Program-made: the position numbers and the translations under genes
Notes under the pieces: generated by a model
What the model was told of the DNA's origin: nothing
Seen by the model: only the letters and a program-made list of their open reading frames with translations
Databases searched by the model: none
Assembly (NCBI GenBank): GCA_016872725.1
Contig: VGZC01000044.1
Span: 1 to 50,974, forward strand
Reading direction: 5' to 3'
From: Planctomycetota bacterium
GTDB taxonomy: Bacteria; Planctomycetota; Planctomycetia; Pirellulales; Pirellulaceae
DNA length: 50,974 bases
In this document: positions 1 through 8,879 of the stretch, in pieces
Numbering within the stretch: the first letter of the stretch is position 1
Layout of the letters: every line of letters starts with the position of its first letter

Positions 1-2
1 CG

Positions 3-809
3 CCGCGCGCGACCGAGCCCCGCGCGAACGAGCCCCGCGCGAACGAGCCCCGCGCGAACGAGCCCCGCGCGAACGAGCCCCGCGCGAACGAGCCCCGCGC
101 GAACGAGCCCTGTTCGGAACGCGGCCGGGAACGCGGCGCGGCCGATGACGTCGGAACGGCCGTGGTGGCGGCGCTGCCCGACGCCGGGGCCGGCAACGTG
201 CACCGCGGAGAAACGGCGGATGGAATGGGACTCGGACAATCGCTCGATCGGCTGCGGCGTGAAGTGGAATCGTGCGCGCGGTGTCCGGAGCTTGTGCGGA
301 ACCGCACGAGGACCGTGTTCGGCGTCGGAACGCCGCGCACGCGGCTCTGTCTGCTCGGAGAAGCGCCGGGCGCGGACGAGGACCGGATCGGCGAGCCGTT
401 CGTCGGCCGGGCCGGCGAACTGCTCAACAAGATGATCGCCGCATGCACGCTGCGGCGAGAGGATCTTTACATTCTCAATGTGCTGAAGTGCCGTCCACCC
501 GACAATCGGACTCCCGAACCCAACGAGGTGGAGAACTGCAGGCCGTATTTGGAACGCCAGTTGGACATTCTCCGGCCCGAGTTCATTTGTTGCCTGGGCG
601 CGGTCGCCGCGCAGAGTCTGCTGCGGACGACGACGCCCGTGGGAAAACTGCGCGGGGTCGTCCACGCGTGGAAAGAGGCCAAGGTGATCGTGACGTACCA
701 TCCGGCCTACCTCCTTCGATCTCCGAATCAGAAGCGGGCGGCGTGGGACGATCTTCAGTTGTTGATGGCCCAAATGGGGATTTCCGTTCCGCATTCCCAG
801 CCCGGTTGA
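3..809 (+). CDS. Family 4 (Fe-S) uracil-DNA glycosylase, 5' end uncertain
   Basis: This enzyme removes uracil from DNA as the first step of base excision repair. Counted from a GTG at 162, the protein shows the CARC pair (Cys38, Cys41) plus Cys110 and Cys126, the four ligands expected for the 4Fe-4S cluster. It also has the family motif GEAPGADED (residues 66-74) followed by GEPFVGRAGELLN, and a C-terminal HPAYLLRS motif. The frame is open to the left window edge and passes through a 15-bp tandem repeat that would encode Arg-Ala-Asn-Glu-Pro units. Family 4 enzymes often carry a variable low-complexity N-terminus, so a repeat-bearing extension is plausible. The alternative starts are GTG 162 and ATG 225. 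The coordinates given are the open frame, not a proven start. The gene lies 37 bp before tyrA on the same strand. Confidence 0.9.
   Translation, partial: PRATEPRANEPRANEPRANEPRANEPRANEPRANEPCSERGRERGAADDVGTAVVAALPDAGAGNVHRGETADGMGLGQSLDRLRREVESCARCPELVRNRTRTVFGVGTPRTRLCLLGEAPGADEDRIGEPFVGRAGELLNKMIAACTLRREDLYILNVLKCRPPDNRTPEPNEVENCRPYLERQLDILRPEFICCLGAVAAQSLLRTTTPVGKLRGVVHAWKEAKVIVTYHPAYLLRSPNQKRAAWDDLQLLMAQMGISVPHSQPG
6..110. repeat. 15-bp tandem repeat, seven copies
   Basis: Six perfect copies of a 15-bp unit (cgcgcgaacgagccc) run from 21 to 110. A seventh copy at 6-20 has one mismatch. The unit is a multiple of three, so it never shifts frame. In the frame of the downstream uracil-DNA glycosylase it reads Arg-Ala-Asn-Glu-Pro. 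All six frames stay open across it, so the open frame alone does not prove it is coding. The array may continue left of the window edge. Confidence 0.95.
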
Positions 810-846
810 CGGATTTGCTCGGCGGAACTGCGAGCCACACGCGATC

Positions 847-1692
847 ATGCAGCGGAAATCGGTCACGATCGTCGGTGTCGGGTTGATCGGCGCCTCGCTC
901 GGGCTGGCGCTTCGCCGGCGCGACGCCCAGCTTGAAGTCGTCGGCGTGGGGCGCCGCGCGTCGCGGCTCCGCGAAGCCGAAGCGATCGGCGCGGTGACCC
1001 GCTGGACCACCGACCTCGCGGCGGGCGTGCCGGAAGCCGATCTGGTGATCGTGAGTTCGCCGGTCGGCCTGGTCGCCGAGCACGCGGTCGAGTCGTTGCG
1101 CGCGGCGCCGCCGGACGCCGTCGTGACCGACGCGGGGAGCGTCAAGCGGACGATTGTGGCCGACGTGCGTCGCGCCGCGGGGCCCCTCGCGCGGCGGTTT
1201 GTGGGCGGACACCCGATCGCGGGCGGCGAGCGCAACGGACCGGGCGCGGCTCGGCCGGATCTCTTCACCGACCGGCTGGTCGTGTTGACGCCCGGCGCGA
1301 CGACCGAGGCGCGGGCGATCGAGCGGGTCGAGTCGTTGTGGCGGAGCGTCGGCGCCGCGACGACGCGGATGTCCGCCGCCGCGCACGACAAGATCCTGGC
1401 CGCGACGAGCCACATGCCGCACGTCGTCGCGGCGGCTCTCGCCGCGGCGACCCGCGCGGACGATTTGCCGTTCACGGGAAGCGGATGGGCCGATACGACC
1501 CGGATCGCCGCGGGCGACGCCGAGCTGTGGACCGAAATCCTGACGCGAAACGGCGAGCACGCCTTGAAGGCGCTCGACAAGTTTGCGAAAGTGCTCGCGA
1601 ACTTCCGATCGGCCCTCGAACAGAACGACGCCCCTCGACTGACGCGTCTCCTCGAAGCTGGAAAGACACACCGTGACGCTTTGGGAAGTTGA
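847..1692 (+). CDS. tyrA: Prephenate/arogenate dehydrogenase
   Basis: This is the NAD(P)-dependent oxidative decarboxylase of tyrosine biosynthesis, acting on prephenate or arogenate. The 281-residue protein opens with a Rossmann nucleotide-binding motif ([10 protein letters not shown], about residues 10-19). It then has the VTDAGSVK segment and the [16 protein letters not shown] segment with the active-site histidine region typical of TyrA. The length fits a single-domain TyrA with no fused chorismate mutase or ACT domain. Its last 20 bp overlap the start of the downstream purL in another frame, so the two are probably translated together. Nothing in the sequence decides between prephenate and arogenate as substrate. 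Confidence 0.92.
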   Translation: MQRKSVTIVGVGLIGASLGLALRRRDAQLEVVGVGRRASRLREAEAIGAVTRWTTDLAAGVPEADLVIVSSPVGLVAEHAVESLRAAPPDAVVTDAGSVKRTIVADVRRAAGPLARRFVGGHPIAGGERNGPGAARPDLFTDRLVVLTPGATTEARAIERVESLWRSVGAATTRMSAAAHDKILAATSHMPHVVAAALAAATRADDLPFTGSGWADTTRIAAGDAELWTEILTRNGEHALKALDKFAKVLANFRSALEQNDAPRLTRLLEAGKTHRDALGS

Positions 1693-4681
1693 CATCCATC
1701 CGGCGCCCGGGGAATGGGACCGCGCCGGGGATCGGGTCGTCTCGGAAGCGGCCGAACTGGGCATCGCGTCCCTTCCGCGCGTCGCGGCCGCGCACGGATA
1801 CCTGCTTCAGGTCGACGGCGAGCGGAGCGAAGTCGAAGAGGCCGCCGGGACGCTCCTCGCCGATGCGATCGTCGAACGGGTCGTCGTCGGCCGCGTGGGT
1901 GACCCGGTGCTGCGCGCGCCGGTCGGGACAGGCGCCCGGATGCGCGGCGGCGCGGCGCGCCATGGTACGGACGAGAGGGGAACGCCGGATAGCGATCGTC
2001 CGTTCGCGCGGATGGTCCATGTGCTGCCCAAACCGGGCGTCATGGATCCGGTCGCGCTCACCGCGCGCGAGGCGCTCGCGGAAATCGGGCTCGCCGTCGA
2101 TGCCGTTCGCACGTTCCGCAAGTATTGGCTGAGCGACCTTCCGCCGGGCGACCTCGAACGGCTCGTCGCCAAGGTCCTCGCGAACGACTCGATCGAACAG
2201 GTCGTGCACGGGCCGCTCGCCTTCGACCGGCTCGAACTCGGCGCGCCCTATTCATTCGCATTGGTCCGGGTTCCCCTGCGCTCGCTCGACGACGAGGGCC
2301 TTCTCCGGCTGAGCCGCGAGGGACAGCTCTACCTCTCGCTCGCCGAAATGACCGCGATCCAAGCCCATTATCGCGGGCTTGACCGCGATCCGACCGACAT
2401 CGAACTCGAAACGATCGCGCAGACGTGGAGCGAGCATTGCAGCCACAAGACGCTGGCGGGGCGGATCGCGTACCGCGACGAGCTGGGGGAACGGCGGTTC
2501 GAGAACATGTTGCGGGAGACGATCTTCGAGGCCACGGCCGAGATCCGCCGAACGCTCGCCGACCGCGACTGGTGCGTGAGTGTTTTCAAGGACAATGCGG
2601 GCGTTGTGCGTTTCGACGACGCGTACAACGTCGTCTTCAAGGTGGAGACGCACAACCACCCGTCGGCGATCGAGCCGTACGGAGGGGCGAATACGGGCCT
2701 TGGAGGCGTGATCCGCGATCCGCTCGGAACGGGGCTCGGCGCGCGCCCCATCTGCGGCACGGATGTGTTTTGTTTCGCGCCGCCCGATACGCCGCACGAC
2801 GCGCTTCCGCCCGGCGTGCTCCATCCGCGCCGCGTGATGAACGGCGTGGTCGCCGGGGTCCGCGACTACGGCAACCGCATGGGCATTCCGACGGTCAACG
2901 GCGCCGTCTGCTTCGATCGCCGTTACCTCGGCAATCCGATCGTGTATTGCGGCAATGTCGGCATCCTTCCCCGCGACAAGTCGTTCAAGGAACCCCGCGC
3001 CGGCGACTGGATCGTCGCGATCGGCGGCAGGACCGGCCGCGACGGCATCCACGGTGCCACGTTCAGTTCGGCCGAATTGACGAGCGAGAGCGAAACGGTG
3101 TCGGGCGGCGCGGTGCAGATCGGCAATGCCATCACGGAGAAAATGGTCCTCGATGTCCTGCTCGCCGCGCGCGACGCCGACCTCTTTCACGCCGTGACCG
3201 ACTGCGGCGCCGGCGGATTCTCGAGCGCCGTGGGTGAGATGGGGGAGACGATCGGCGCCGAAGTCTGGCTCGAACGCGCGCCGCTCAAGTACGAAGGTCT
3301 GTCGTATACGGAAATCTGGATCTCCGAAGCGCAGGAGCGGATGATCGTGTCGGTGCCTCCCGATCGCTGGGACGCGTTCCACGCGTTGTGCGCCTCGGAG
3401 GGAGTCGAAGCGACGATCCTCGGTCGATTCGTGCCGACCGGCCGTTTGAAACTGACGTATGCCGGTCACGACGTCGGCGATCTCGAGATGGCGTTCCTGC
3501 ACGGCGGCCGGCCTCCCGTCGTGCGGGACGCGCGGTACGACCCGCCTCCCGTTCGTCCGATGGAGTTCACGCCCGACTCGCTCGCCGATCACGGCGAGAC
3601 CCTACGGAGGATCCTTGGCTCGCTGAATGTGGCGAGCAAGGAGTGGGTGATCCGCCAATACGATCACGAAGTCCAGGGGGGAAGTGTCGTCAAACCGCTC
3701 GTCGGAGCCCAGGACGACGGCCCGAGCGACGCGGCCGTCGTTCGGCCTCGGCACGATTCGCCGCGCGGGATCGCCTTGAGTTGCGGAATCAACCCTCGGT
3801 TCGGCGATCTCGATCCGTACGCGATGGCGGCGAGCGCGATTGACGAAGCGGTGCGGAATTGCGTCGCCGTGGGCGCGGATCCCGAGCGGATCGCGATCCT
3901 CGACAATTTCTGCTGGGGCCACACCGATCGTCCCGAAACGCTCGGCTCACTCGTGCGGGCCGCGATCGCGTGCCGTGATCTGGCGATCGCGTTGGGCACG
4001 CCGTTCATCAGCGGCAAGGACAGCCTCAACAACGAATTCACGTACGAGTCCGACGGACGGAAGGTCACGATCGCGATCCCGCCGACGCTCCTCATCAGCG
4101 CGCTGGGCATCGTTCCCGACGTGCGCCGATGCGTGACGATGGACGCGAAGAAGGCGGGGAACCGGATCTTCCTGGTCGGCGCGACGCATGAAGCGCTGGG
4201 CGGATCGCATTTCGCGCTCGTCCGGGACCTCCGCGACGGGCGCGTGCCGACGGTCGACGGCCCGCTCGCCCGGCGCGTCTTCGCGACCGTGCACGCCGCC
4301 CAGCGCGCCGGAACGATCCGCGCGTGCCATGATCTCAGCGAAGGCGGTCTCGCCGTCGCGGCCGCCGAAATGGCGTTCGCCGGCGACCTCGGCATCGATC
4401 TCGAAATCCCCGACGCGCTCGACGGTCCTTCCGACATGCCGGATCGCCGAGCGATCCACGCGGCATGGCTCTTCGCCGAATCGAACAGCCGTTTCCTATG
4501 CGAGGTCGAACCCGATCGGGTCGAGGCGTTCCGTTCCCTGGTCGGCTCGATTCCATGCCGCGAGCTCGGCTCGGTTCGGTCCGAACGGAGGTTCACCGTG
4601 CGCGCCAAGGGAGGCGAACGGCTGATCGATGAGCCGATCGAGGGGCTCAAGGAATGTTGGCAAGCGCCCCTGCGCTGGTAA
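1673..4681 (+). CDS. purL: Phosphoribosylformylglycinamidine synthase, PurS-PurS-PurL fusion
   Basis: This is the ATP-dependent synthetase of step 4 of purine synthesis, converting FGAR to FGAM with ammonia from PurQ. The 1002-residue chain has two PurS-like alpha/beta modules at the N-terminus (about residues 1-80 and 112-185). The PurL core follows: a SEHCSHK motif at 253-259, a [17 protein letters not shown] nucleotide-binding segment at about 323-339, and a second AIRS-like half with GISLSC-like and SGKDSLNNE segments. The C-terminal glutaminase of large PurL enzymes is absent and is supplied by the separate purQ downstream. The layout resembles a large-type PurL, whose N-terminal domain mimics a PurS dimer, but without the glutaminase. 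A sizeable linker (about 80-111) separates the two PurS-like modules. The start overlaps the end of tyrA by 20 bp. Confidence 0.95.
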   Translation: MTLWEVDIHPAPGEWDRAGDRVVSEAAELGIASLPRVAAAHGYLLQVDGERSEVEEAAGTLLADAIVERVVVGRVGDPVLRAPVGTGARMRGGAARHGTDERGTPDSDRPFARMVHVLPKPGVMDPVALTAREALAEIGLAVDAVRTFRKYWLSDLPPGDLERLVAKVLANDSIEQVVHGPLAFDRLELGAPYSFALVRVPLRSLDDEGLLRLSREGQLYLSLAEMTAIQAHYRGLDRDPTDIELETIAQTWSEHCSHKTLAGRIAYRDELGERRFENMLRETIFEATAEIRRTLADRDWCVSVFKDNAGVVRFDDAYNVVFKVETHNHPSAIEPYGGANTGLGGVIRDPLGTGLGARPICGTDVFCFAPPDTPHDALPPGVLHPRRVMNGVVAGVRDYGNRMGIPTVNGAVCFDRRYLGNPIVYCGNVGILPRDKSFKEPRAGDWIVAIGGRTGRDGIHGATFSSAELTSESETVSGGAVQIGNAITEKMVLDVLLAARDADLFHAVTDCGAGGFSSAVGEMGETIGAEVWLERAPLKYEGLSYTEIWISEAQERMIVSVPPDRWDAFHALCASEGVEATILGRFVPTGRLKLTYAGHDVGDLEMAFLHGGRPPVVRDARYDPPPVRPMEFTPDSLADHGETLRRILGSLNVASKEWVIRQYDHEVQGGSVVKPLVGAQDDGPSDAAVVRPRHDSPRGIALSCGINPRFGDLDPYAMAASAIDEAVRNCVAVGADPERIAILDNFCWGHTDRPETLGSLVRAAIACRDLAIALGTPFISGKDSLNNEFTYESDGRKVTIAIPPTLLISALGIVPDVRRCVTMDAKKAGNRIFLVGATHEALGGSHFALVRDLRDGRVPTVDGPLARRVFATVHAAQRAGTIRACHDLSEGGLAVAAAEMAFAGDLGIDLEIPDALDGPSDMPDRRAIHAAWLFAESNSRFLCEVEPDRVEAFRSLVGSIPCRELGSVRSERRFTVRAKGGERLIDEPIEGLKECWQAPLRW

Positions 4682-4696
4682 CGCCCCATCCCAAGA

Positions 4697-4766
4697 CCTA
4701 GAACCTAATACCTAATACCTAATACCCAATACCCATTACGCAATACCTAATACCTGGAACCTGGAG
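4697..4766. repeat. Ten degenerate 7-bp units upstream of purQ
   Basis: The purL-purQ gap is almost entirely filled by ten heptamers in register: cctagaa, then cctaata three times, cccaata, cccatta, cgcaata, cctaata, cctggaa and cctggag. The last unit ends two bases before the purQ ATG and contributes the only GGAG there. The block is AT-rich in a GC-rich neighbourhood. No function is visible. Confidence 0.9.
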
Positions 4767-4768
4767 AC

Positions 4769-5557
4769 ATGGCGGCACCCCGCGTCTTGATTCTGAGAGC
4801 TCCGGGCACCAACTGCGATCGGGAGACCGCGCACGCGTTCGCCGTCGCGGGCGGGCAACCCGAGTCGATGCATGTCCGCGCGCTCGTCGAGCGGCCCGAA
4901 TGGCTCCGTACGTTTCAGATCCTGTGCATTCCGGGTGGATTCAGTTACGGCGACGATCTGGCGGCCGGGCGCGTGTTGGCGGTGAAGTTCCGGCGGCGTC
5001 TCAGGGAGTTCCTGGCCGAATTCCGCGAGGCGGGCAAGCTGATTCTCGGAATTTGCAACGGGTTCCAGGTCTTGATCAAAGCCGACCTGCTTCTCGCGCC
5101 CGATGCGCGCGGGCCCCTCGCGACGTTGACGTGGAACGCGTCGGGACGGTATCTCGACCGTTGGGTGCGGGTCCGCGTCGAATCGACAACGTGCGTGTTC
5201 CTGGCGGGAATCGATCGGATGGAACTCCCCATCGCGCACGCGGAGGGTCGATTCGTTCCGCGCGACGCCGCGGTCCTCGAAGGACTGCGCGCGGAAGGCC
5301 GGTTGGCCCTGCGGTACGATTCGGAATCAAGCCGTTCCCACGTGAACGAGGACGTGTTGCCGTTTCCCGACAATCCGAACGGTTCGATCGCGAACGTCGC
5401 GGGAATCTGCGACGCGACGGGACGCGTCTTCGGGCTCATGCCGCATCCCGAACGGCACCTCGACCCGACCCATCATCCGCGCTGGACGCGCGAGCCGCGC
5501 GGCGACGAGGGGGACGGCATGGCCGTCTTCCGGAACGCCGTCCGGTACTTCGCGTGA
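4769..5557 (+). CDS. purQ: Phosphoribosylformylglycinamidine synthase glutaminase subunit
   Basis: This class I glutamine amidotransferase hydrolyses glutamine and delivers ammonia to PurL. The 262-residue protein starts with the typical PRVLILRAPGTNCDRET segment. It has the oxyanion-side IPGGFSYGDDLAAG segment, the nucleophile elbow GICNGFQ with the catalytic cysteine, and the C-terminal LMPHPERHLDP segment carrying the His/Glu of the triad. It directly follows the PurS-PurS-PurL fusion, completing the FGAM synthase complex. The 87-bp gap holds a heptamer repeat and no hairpin terminator, so the two genes are probably cotranscribed. The only Shine-Dalgarno-like GGAG lies unusually close to the ATG (2 nt). 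Confidence 0.95.
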   Translation: MAAPRVLILRAPGTNCDRETAHAFAVAGGQPESMHVRALVERPEWLRTFQILCIPGGFSYGDDLAAGRVLAVKFRRRLREFLAEFREAGKLILGICNGFQVLIKADLLLAPDARGPLATLTWNASGRYLDRWVRVRVESTTCVFLAGIDRMELPIAHAEGRFVPRDAAVLEGLRAEGRLALRYDSESSRSHVNEDVLPFPDNPNGSIANVAGICDATGRVFGLMPHPERHLDPTHHPRWTREPRGDEGDGMAVFRNAVRYFA

Positions 5558-5575
5558 TTCCGCGCGCCGATCACG

Positions 5576-5600
5576 ATGGACGGCACGCGGTGCCGCCGTC
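5576..5600. terminator. Possible hairpin between converging genes
   Basis: Downstream of purQ (+) and before the stop of the converging ATP-grasp gene (-) there is a GC-rich inverted repeat around CGGCAC-gcg-GTGCCG. It can be extended outward by GAC/GTC with one bulge. There is no T-tract, so this is only a possible bidirectional terminator. Confidence 0.35.
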
Positions 5601-5624
5601 GCGACGATCCCGCCCGCCCACCGA

Positions 5625-7094
5625 TCACGCGCGTTCGGGGCCCTGTAGGCGCATCGGCGGATGGCCGACCGCGATGACGCAAATGCCGCCGCGCTGCGCG
5701 ACGTTGACGACCTGTTTCTGCGACGCCCGGCCGAGGATGGCGATCCCGTACTTGGACGGCGCGAACCCCATCACCGTGTAGAACGGCTCTAGCTGGAAAT
5801 GATCGGTCTCGTCGATGATGGGGAACTCGTTGACGGGAATGCCCGCGAGCTGCTGGACGACCCAGCGATCGGCGGAAGGGGCGACGGCCGCGTCGAGCGC
5901 GGCGTCCCACTGGGCCGCCTCGCACGCCAGTCCGATCAGGACGCGGTCGCCTCCGTAGGATCGATTGGGTTTCAACACGAGCCGTTCCCGTTCGAGCCTC
6001 GCGAATTCGAGCAGATTCCCGCGATGGCCGTCCGGCAGCGACGCCTCCCGATCCTCGAGGATGCGGGTCCAGAGGATATGGCGGCGAAAGACGTGCCGTT
6101 CCTCGGGTCCAAAATAGCGCTGCGTGATCTCGGGATCGGTCAGCACGTGCCAGCAGCTTTTCTGGTCGAGCTCGGCGGCGATCGACGAGACCATGCGGTT
6201 CGTCTGGAAGAGACGCCGCATCGGTTCGACGTTGCTGCCGCTCGCTTCGAGTTCGAGCAGGTCGGTCACCGTATAGTCGCGGTAGGCGACGTCGATCCGC
6301 TCGCCCCCTCCGTACACCTCGCCGTCGGCGCGGAGCTCCAATTCCCTGGGATCGGCGTGGACGACGCGGAGGCCGTGCCTGTCGTGGAAGTACCGGGCGA
6401 CCGCATCCTGCTCGTCGATGCCGCTCGCCGCGTACTTCGGTTCGAGAAAGCAGATCGTGCGGACCGAGCGTCGGATCGATTCGAGGTGGTCGAGCACCTC
6501 CTGCATGAGCAGTTCGCGGATATCCTGGCCGACCTCGAGCCGCAATTCGGGATCGGCCTGTCGCAGCAGGGGAAACACGAGTTCCGCGAGGATCCGTTCG
6601 CTGGTCGGCACAAGATGCAAACCTCCGATCCCGCTCATGTTCGGCTCGACGAACCGAAGCGACTCTTTCCACATGGGGCTGCTGAAGTCGACGACGGCGT
6701 CGAGGCGGCCGAAGATCGGATTGCTTTCCTGGTGGGACGGACCCCAGCATCCCCACAGCCATTGTTCCTCGGCGGGCGGGAGCCGGAGGATCTCCCGCAC
6801 GGCGAAGTCCCGCATGTACATTTCGGGGAACCGCTTGAGCGCGTTTTGGATGGTCAAGGAGACGTAGTGCAGGTAGGCGACCTGGTCGGGCATGACGGCG
6901 ATCGGGCAGGCCAGAAGGCGGATCGTCTCGACGGCGCCGTCGCGGAGGTATACGACCCGTCGTCGCGAGCATTCGTCGCGAATCGACCGCGTGAGTTCGC
7001 GGACCTCCTGGGCGGGGAGGCGGTAGAACGCGCGCCGCACGCGCCCGGCCAATTGCATGCCGCTCAGCCCCATTTCCTCCGCCGGTGTCAGCAT
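5625..7094 (-). CDS. ATP-grasp-like protein (circularly permuted / glutathionylspermidine synthase type)
   Basis: The 489-residue protein has features of the circularly permuted ATP-grasp enzymes: an internal RFVEPNMSGIGG segment, and near the C-terminus LVLKPNRSYGGDRVLIG followed by WVVQQL. These resemble the phosphate-binding loop and the adenine-contact strand of that fold. Such enzymes form amide bonds through an acyl phosphate, but the substrate cannot be read from the sequence. The frame is open further upstream. I chose the ATG at 7094 because GAGGAG sits six bases before it, whereas the upstream extension is Arg/Ser/Trp-rich and unlike a conserved N-terminus. The gene stands alone, converging with purQ and diverging from the M32 peptidase gene. 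Confidence 0.65.
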   Translation of the reverse strand: MLTPAEEMGLSGMQLAGRVRRAFYRLPAQEVRELTRSIRDECSRRRVVYLRDGAVETIRLLACPIAVMPDQVAYLHYVSLTIQNALKRFPEMYMRDFAVREILRLPPAEEQWLWGCWGPSHQESNPIFGRLDAVVDFSSPMWKESLRFVEPNMSGIGGLHLVPTSERILAELVFPLLRQADPELRLEVGQDIRELLMQEVLDHLESIRRSVRTICFLEPKYAASGIDEQDAVARYFHDRHGLRVVHADPRELELRADGEVYGGGERIDVAYRDYTVTDLLELEASGSNVEPMRRLFQTNRMVSSIAAELDQKSCWHVLTDPEITQRYFGPEERHVFRRHILWTRILEDREASLPDGHRGNLLEFARLERERLVLKPNRSYGGDRVLIGLACEAAQWDAALDAAVAPSADRWVVQQLAGIPVNEFPIIDETDHFQLEPFYTVMGFAPSKYGIAILGRASQKQVVNVAQRGGICVIAVGHPPMRLQGPERA

Positions 7095-7141
7095 GCCGCT
7101 CTCCTCGCGCACAAAAACAAGCGTCCAGCCCAACCCCCGGC

Positions 7142-7171
7142 GCCACGACGCCGAGGGCCACGACGCCGAGG
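7142..7171. repeat. 15-bp tandem duplication in the divergent intergenic region
   Basis: The unit gccacgacgccgagg occurs twice in direct succession between the divergent ATP-grasp and M32 peptidase genes. The 264-bp gap (7095-7358) otherwise shows no convincing promoter or RNA structure. Confidence 0.8.
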
Positions 7172-7358
7172 AACCTTTTCGTCGGTTCCATACCCGTCGA
7201 TTCCCGACCGATTCCCGGGACTCTCGGGGGCTTTTCCCCAACGGGGATCGGTTTACCATATCGGTTCGCGTGTCGCGGGTTCATCATGATGATGGCAAGC
7301 ATCGCGGAATTCAAGCGAACGGCCCGAATCGCTCGGAAGGCCAAGGACCACGGTCGGC

Positions 7359-8879
7359 ATGCTCCACGATCATCCGGTTACCGCGTACGAGGAATTGGTC
7401 GACAGGTCGCGTGGGCGCGCGATGCTGGTCTCCTGCCTCGAGTTGCTCGCTTGGGACGAACTCACCTGCATGCCGCGCGGCGGGGTCGGGAACCGGGGGC
7501 GCCAGACGGCGTACCTCGTCGGCCTCTTGCACGACGCGTCGAGTGACCCGCGGTTCGGCGATCTGCTCGAGCTCGTCGAAGGATCCGACTTGATGGAGGA
7601 TCCTGAGTCGGCGAGCGCGGTCAATGCGCGGGTATGGCGGCGGCAGCACGATCGAGCGGTGCGTGTTCCGCGGGGCCTGCTCGAGGAACTCGCCCGCGTC
7701 ACGACGATCGCCCAGCAACAGTGGGCCGAATCGAGACAGGACGGCGATTTCCGGTCGTTCCTGCCCCACCTCGCGCGCGTCGTGCGGCTCAAACGGGATG
7801 AAGCGGCCTGCTTCGCCGGAACGATGGACGCGTACGACGCGCTCCTTGACGATTTCGAGCCGGGTTGTACGCGGGCGCGGCTCGCGCGGTTGTTCCGAGC
7901 GATCCAGGAGCCCCTCCAGGACCTCTTGGGACGCATCGCCGAGAAGGGCCCCATGGTCCATTCGGTCGTCCTTCGGCGCGACTACCCGATCGACCGGCAG
8001 CGCATCCTCGGCGAATCGATCGCGGCCGATATCGGGTTCGATTTCGAATGCGGGCGGCTCGACGCGACGACTCATCCGTTCTTCAGTTGTGTCGGGCCGG
8101 GCGATTGCCGCATCACGACGCGGTACGACGCGCACGATTTTGGCGAGTCGTTTTTCGCGATCCTGCACGAGATCGGGCATGGGCTCTATGAGCAGGGCTT
8201 GGCGCCGGACGCGTACGGCACGCCGATGGGTGAATCGTCGTCGCTGGGTGTCCACGAGTCGCAGTCCCGCATCTGGGAGAACCTGGTCGGCCGAAGCCGT
8301 TCATTCTGGCGGCATTGCTTTCCCCGGGTCCGCGACCTGTTCCACACGGCATTGCACGACATCGATGAGGAGGACTTCCATCGCGTGTGCAACGAAGTCC
8401 GACCGTCGTGGAACCGGGTGCGCGCGGACGAGGTCTCGTACGACCTGCATATCCTGGTCCGATTCGAGCTCGAACAATCGATGATCGCGGGCGAACTCGA
8501 CCCGAGCGATGTTCCGGGCGCGTGGAACGAGCGGTATGCGCGGGTGCTCGGCGTCACGCCGCGCGACGACCGCGAGGGGTGCCTGCAGGACGGCCATTGG
8601 GCGGCGGGCCAGTTCGGCTATTTTCCGACGTATACCCTGGGTAATCTGTTCGCCGCCCAGTTGATGGCCGGCGCTCGCCGGGATCTTCCCGACCTCGACG
8701 ATCGGTTCGCCGAGGGCGAGTTCCGCGGTCTGCGGGAATGGCTGCGCGAGCGGATCTACCGACACGGTCAGCGGTATTCGGCGGACGAGTTGGTCCGCCG
8801 CGCGACGGGTTCGCCGGCCGATCCGGCGACCATGATGGAACGGCTGCGCCGCAAGTACGAGGAGCTCTATGAAATCTAG
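7359..8879 (+). CDS. Carboxypeptidase of family M32 (Taq-type metallocarboxypeptidase)
   Basis: This zinc-dependent carboxypeptidase releases C-terminal residues from peptides and is probably cytoplasmic, since there is no signal peptide. The 506-residue length is normal for M32. The zinc site is HEIGH at residues 270-274, with a downstream HESQSRIWEN motif (299-308) supplying the third ligand. Other family signatures are DCRITTRYD just before the zinc site and GHWAAGQFGYFPTYTLGNL near the C-terminus. An early LAWDELTCMPRGG segment matches the usual M32 N-terminal region. The stop codon lies inside the next gene (11-bp overlap), suggesting translational coupling with the secreted propeller protein, although their functions look unrelated. 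Confidence 0.93.
   Translation: MLHDHPVTAYEELVDRSRGRAMLVSCLELLAWDELTCMPRGGVGNRGRQTAYLVGLLHDASSDPRFGDLLELVEGSDLMEDPESASAVNARVWRRQHDRAVRVPRGLLEELARVTTIAQQQWAESRQDGDFRSFLPHLARVVRLKRDEAACFAGTMDAYDALLDDFEPGCTRARLARLFRAIQEPLQDLLGRIAEKGPMVHSVVLRRDYPIDRQRILGESIAADIGFDFECGRLDATTHPFFSCVGPGDCRITTRYDAHDFGESFFAILHEIGHGLYEQGLAPDAYGTPMGESSSLGVHESQSRIWENLVGRSRSFWRHCFPRVRDLFHTALHDIDEEDFHRVCNEVRPSWNRVRADEVSYDLHILVRFELEQSMIAGELDPSDVPGAWNERYARVLGVTPRDDREGCLQDGHWAAGQFGYFPTYTLGNLFAAQLMAGARRDLPDLDDRFAEGEFRGLREWLRERIYRHGQRYSADELVRRATGSPADPATMMERLRRKYEELYEI

Noticed and set aside
6-110. The 15-bp array as a CRISPR
   Set aside because: The units are contiguous with no spacers and no cas gene is in the window.
4697-4766. 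Heptamers as telomere-like or origin iterons
   Set aside because: They lie between purL and purQ with no replication gene, and the units diverge too much for an iteron array.
7058-7191. Signal-peptide-like frame (MEPTKRFLGVVALGVV) on the minus strand before the ATP-grasp gene
   Set aside because: It arises from the 15-bp duplication, runs on in the wrong frame over the ATP-grasp gene and has no body.
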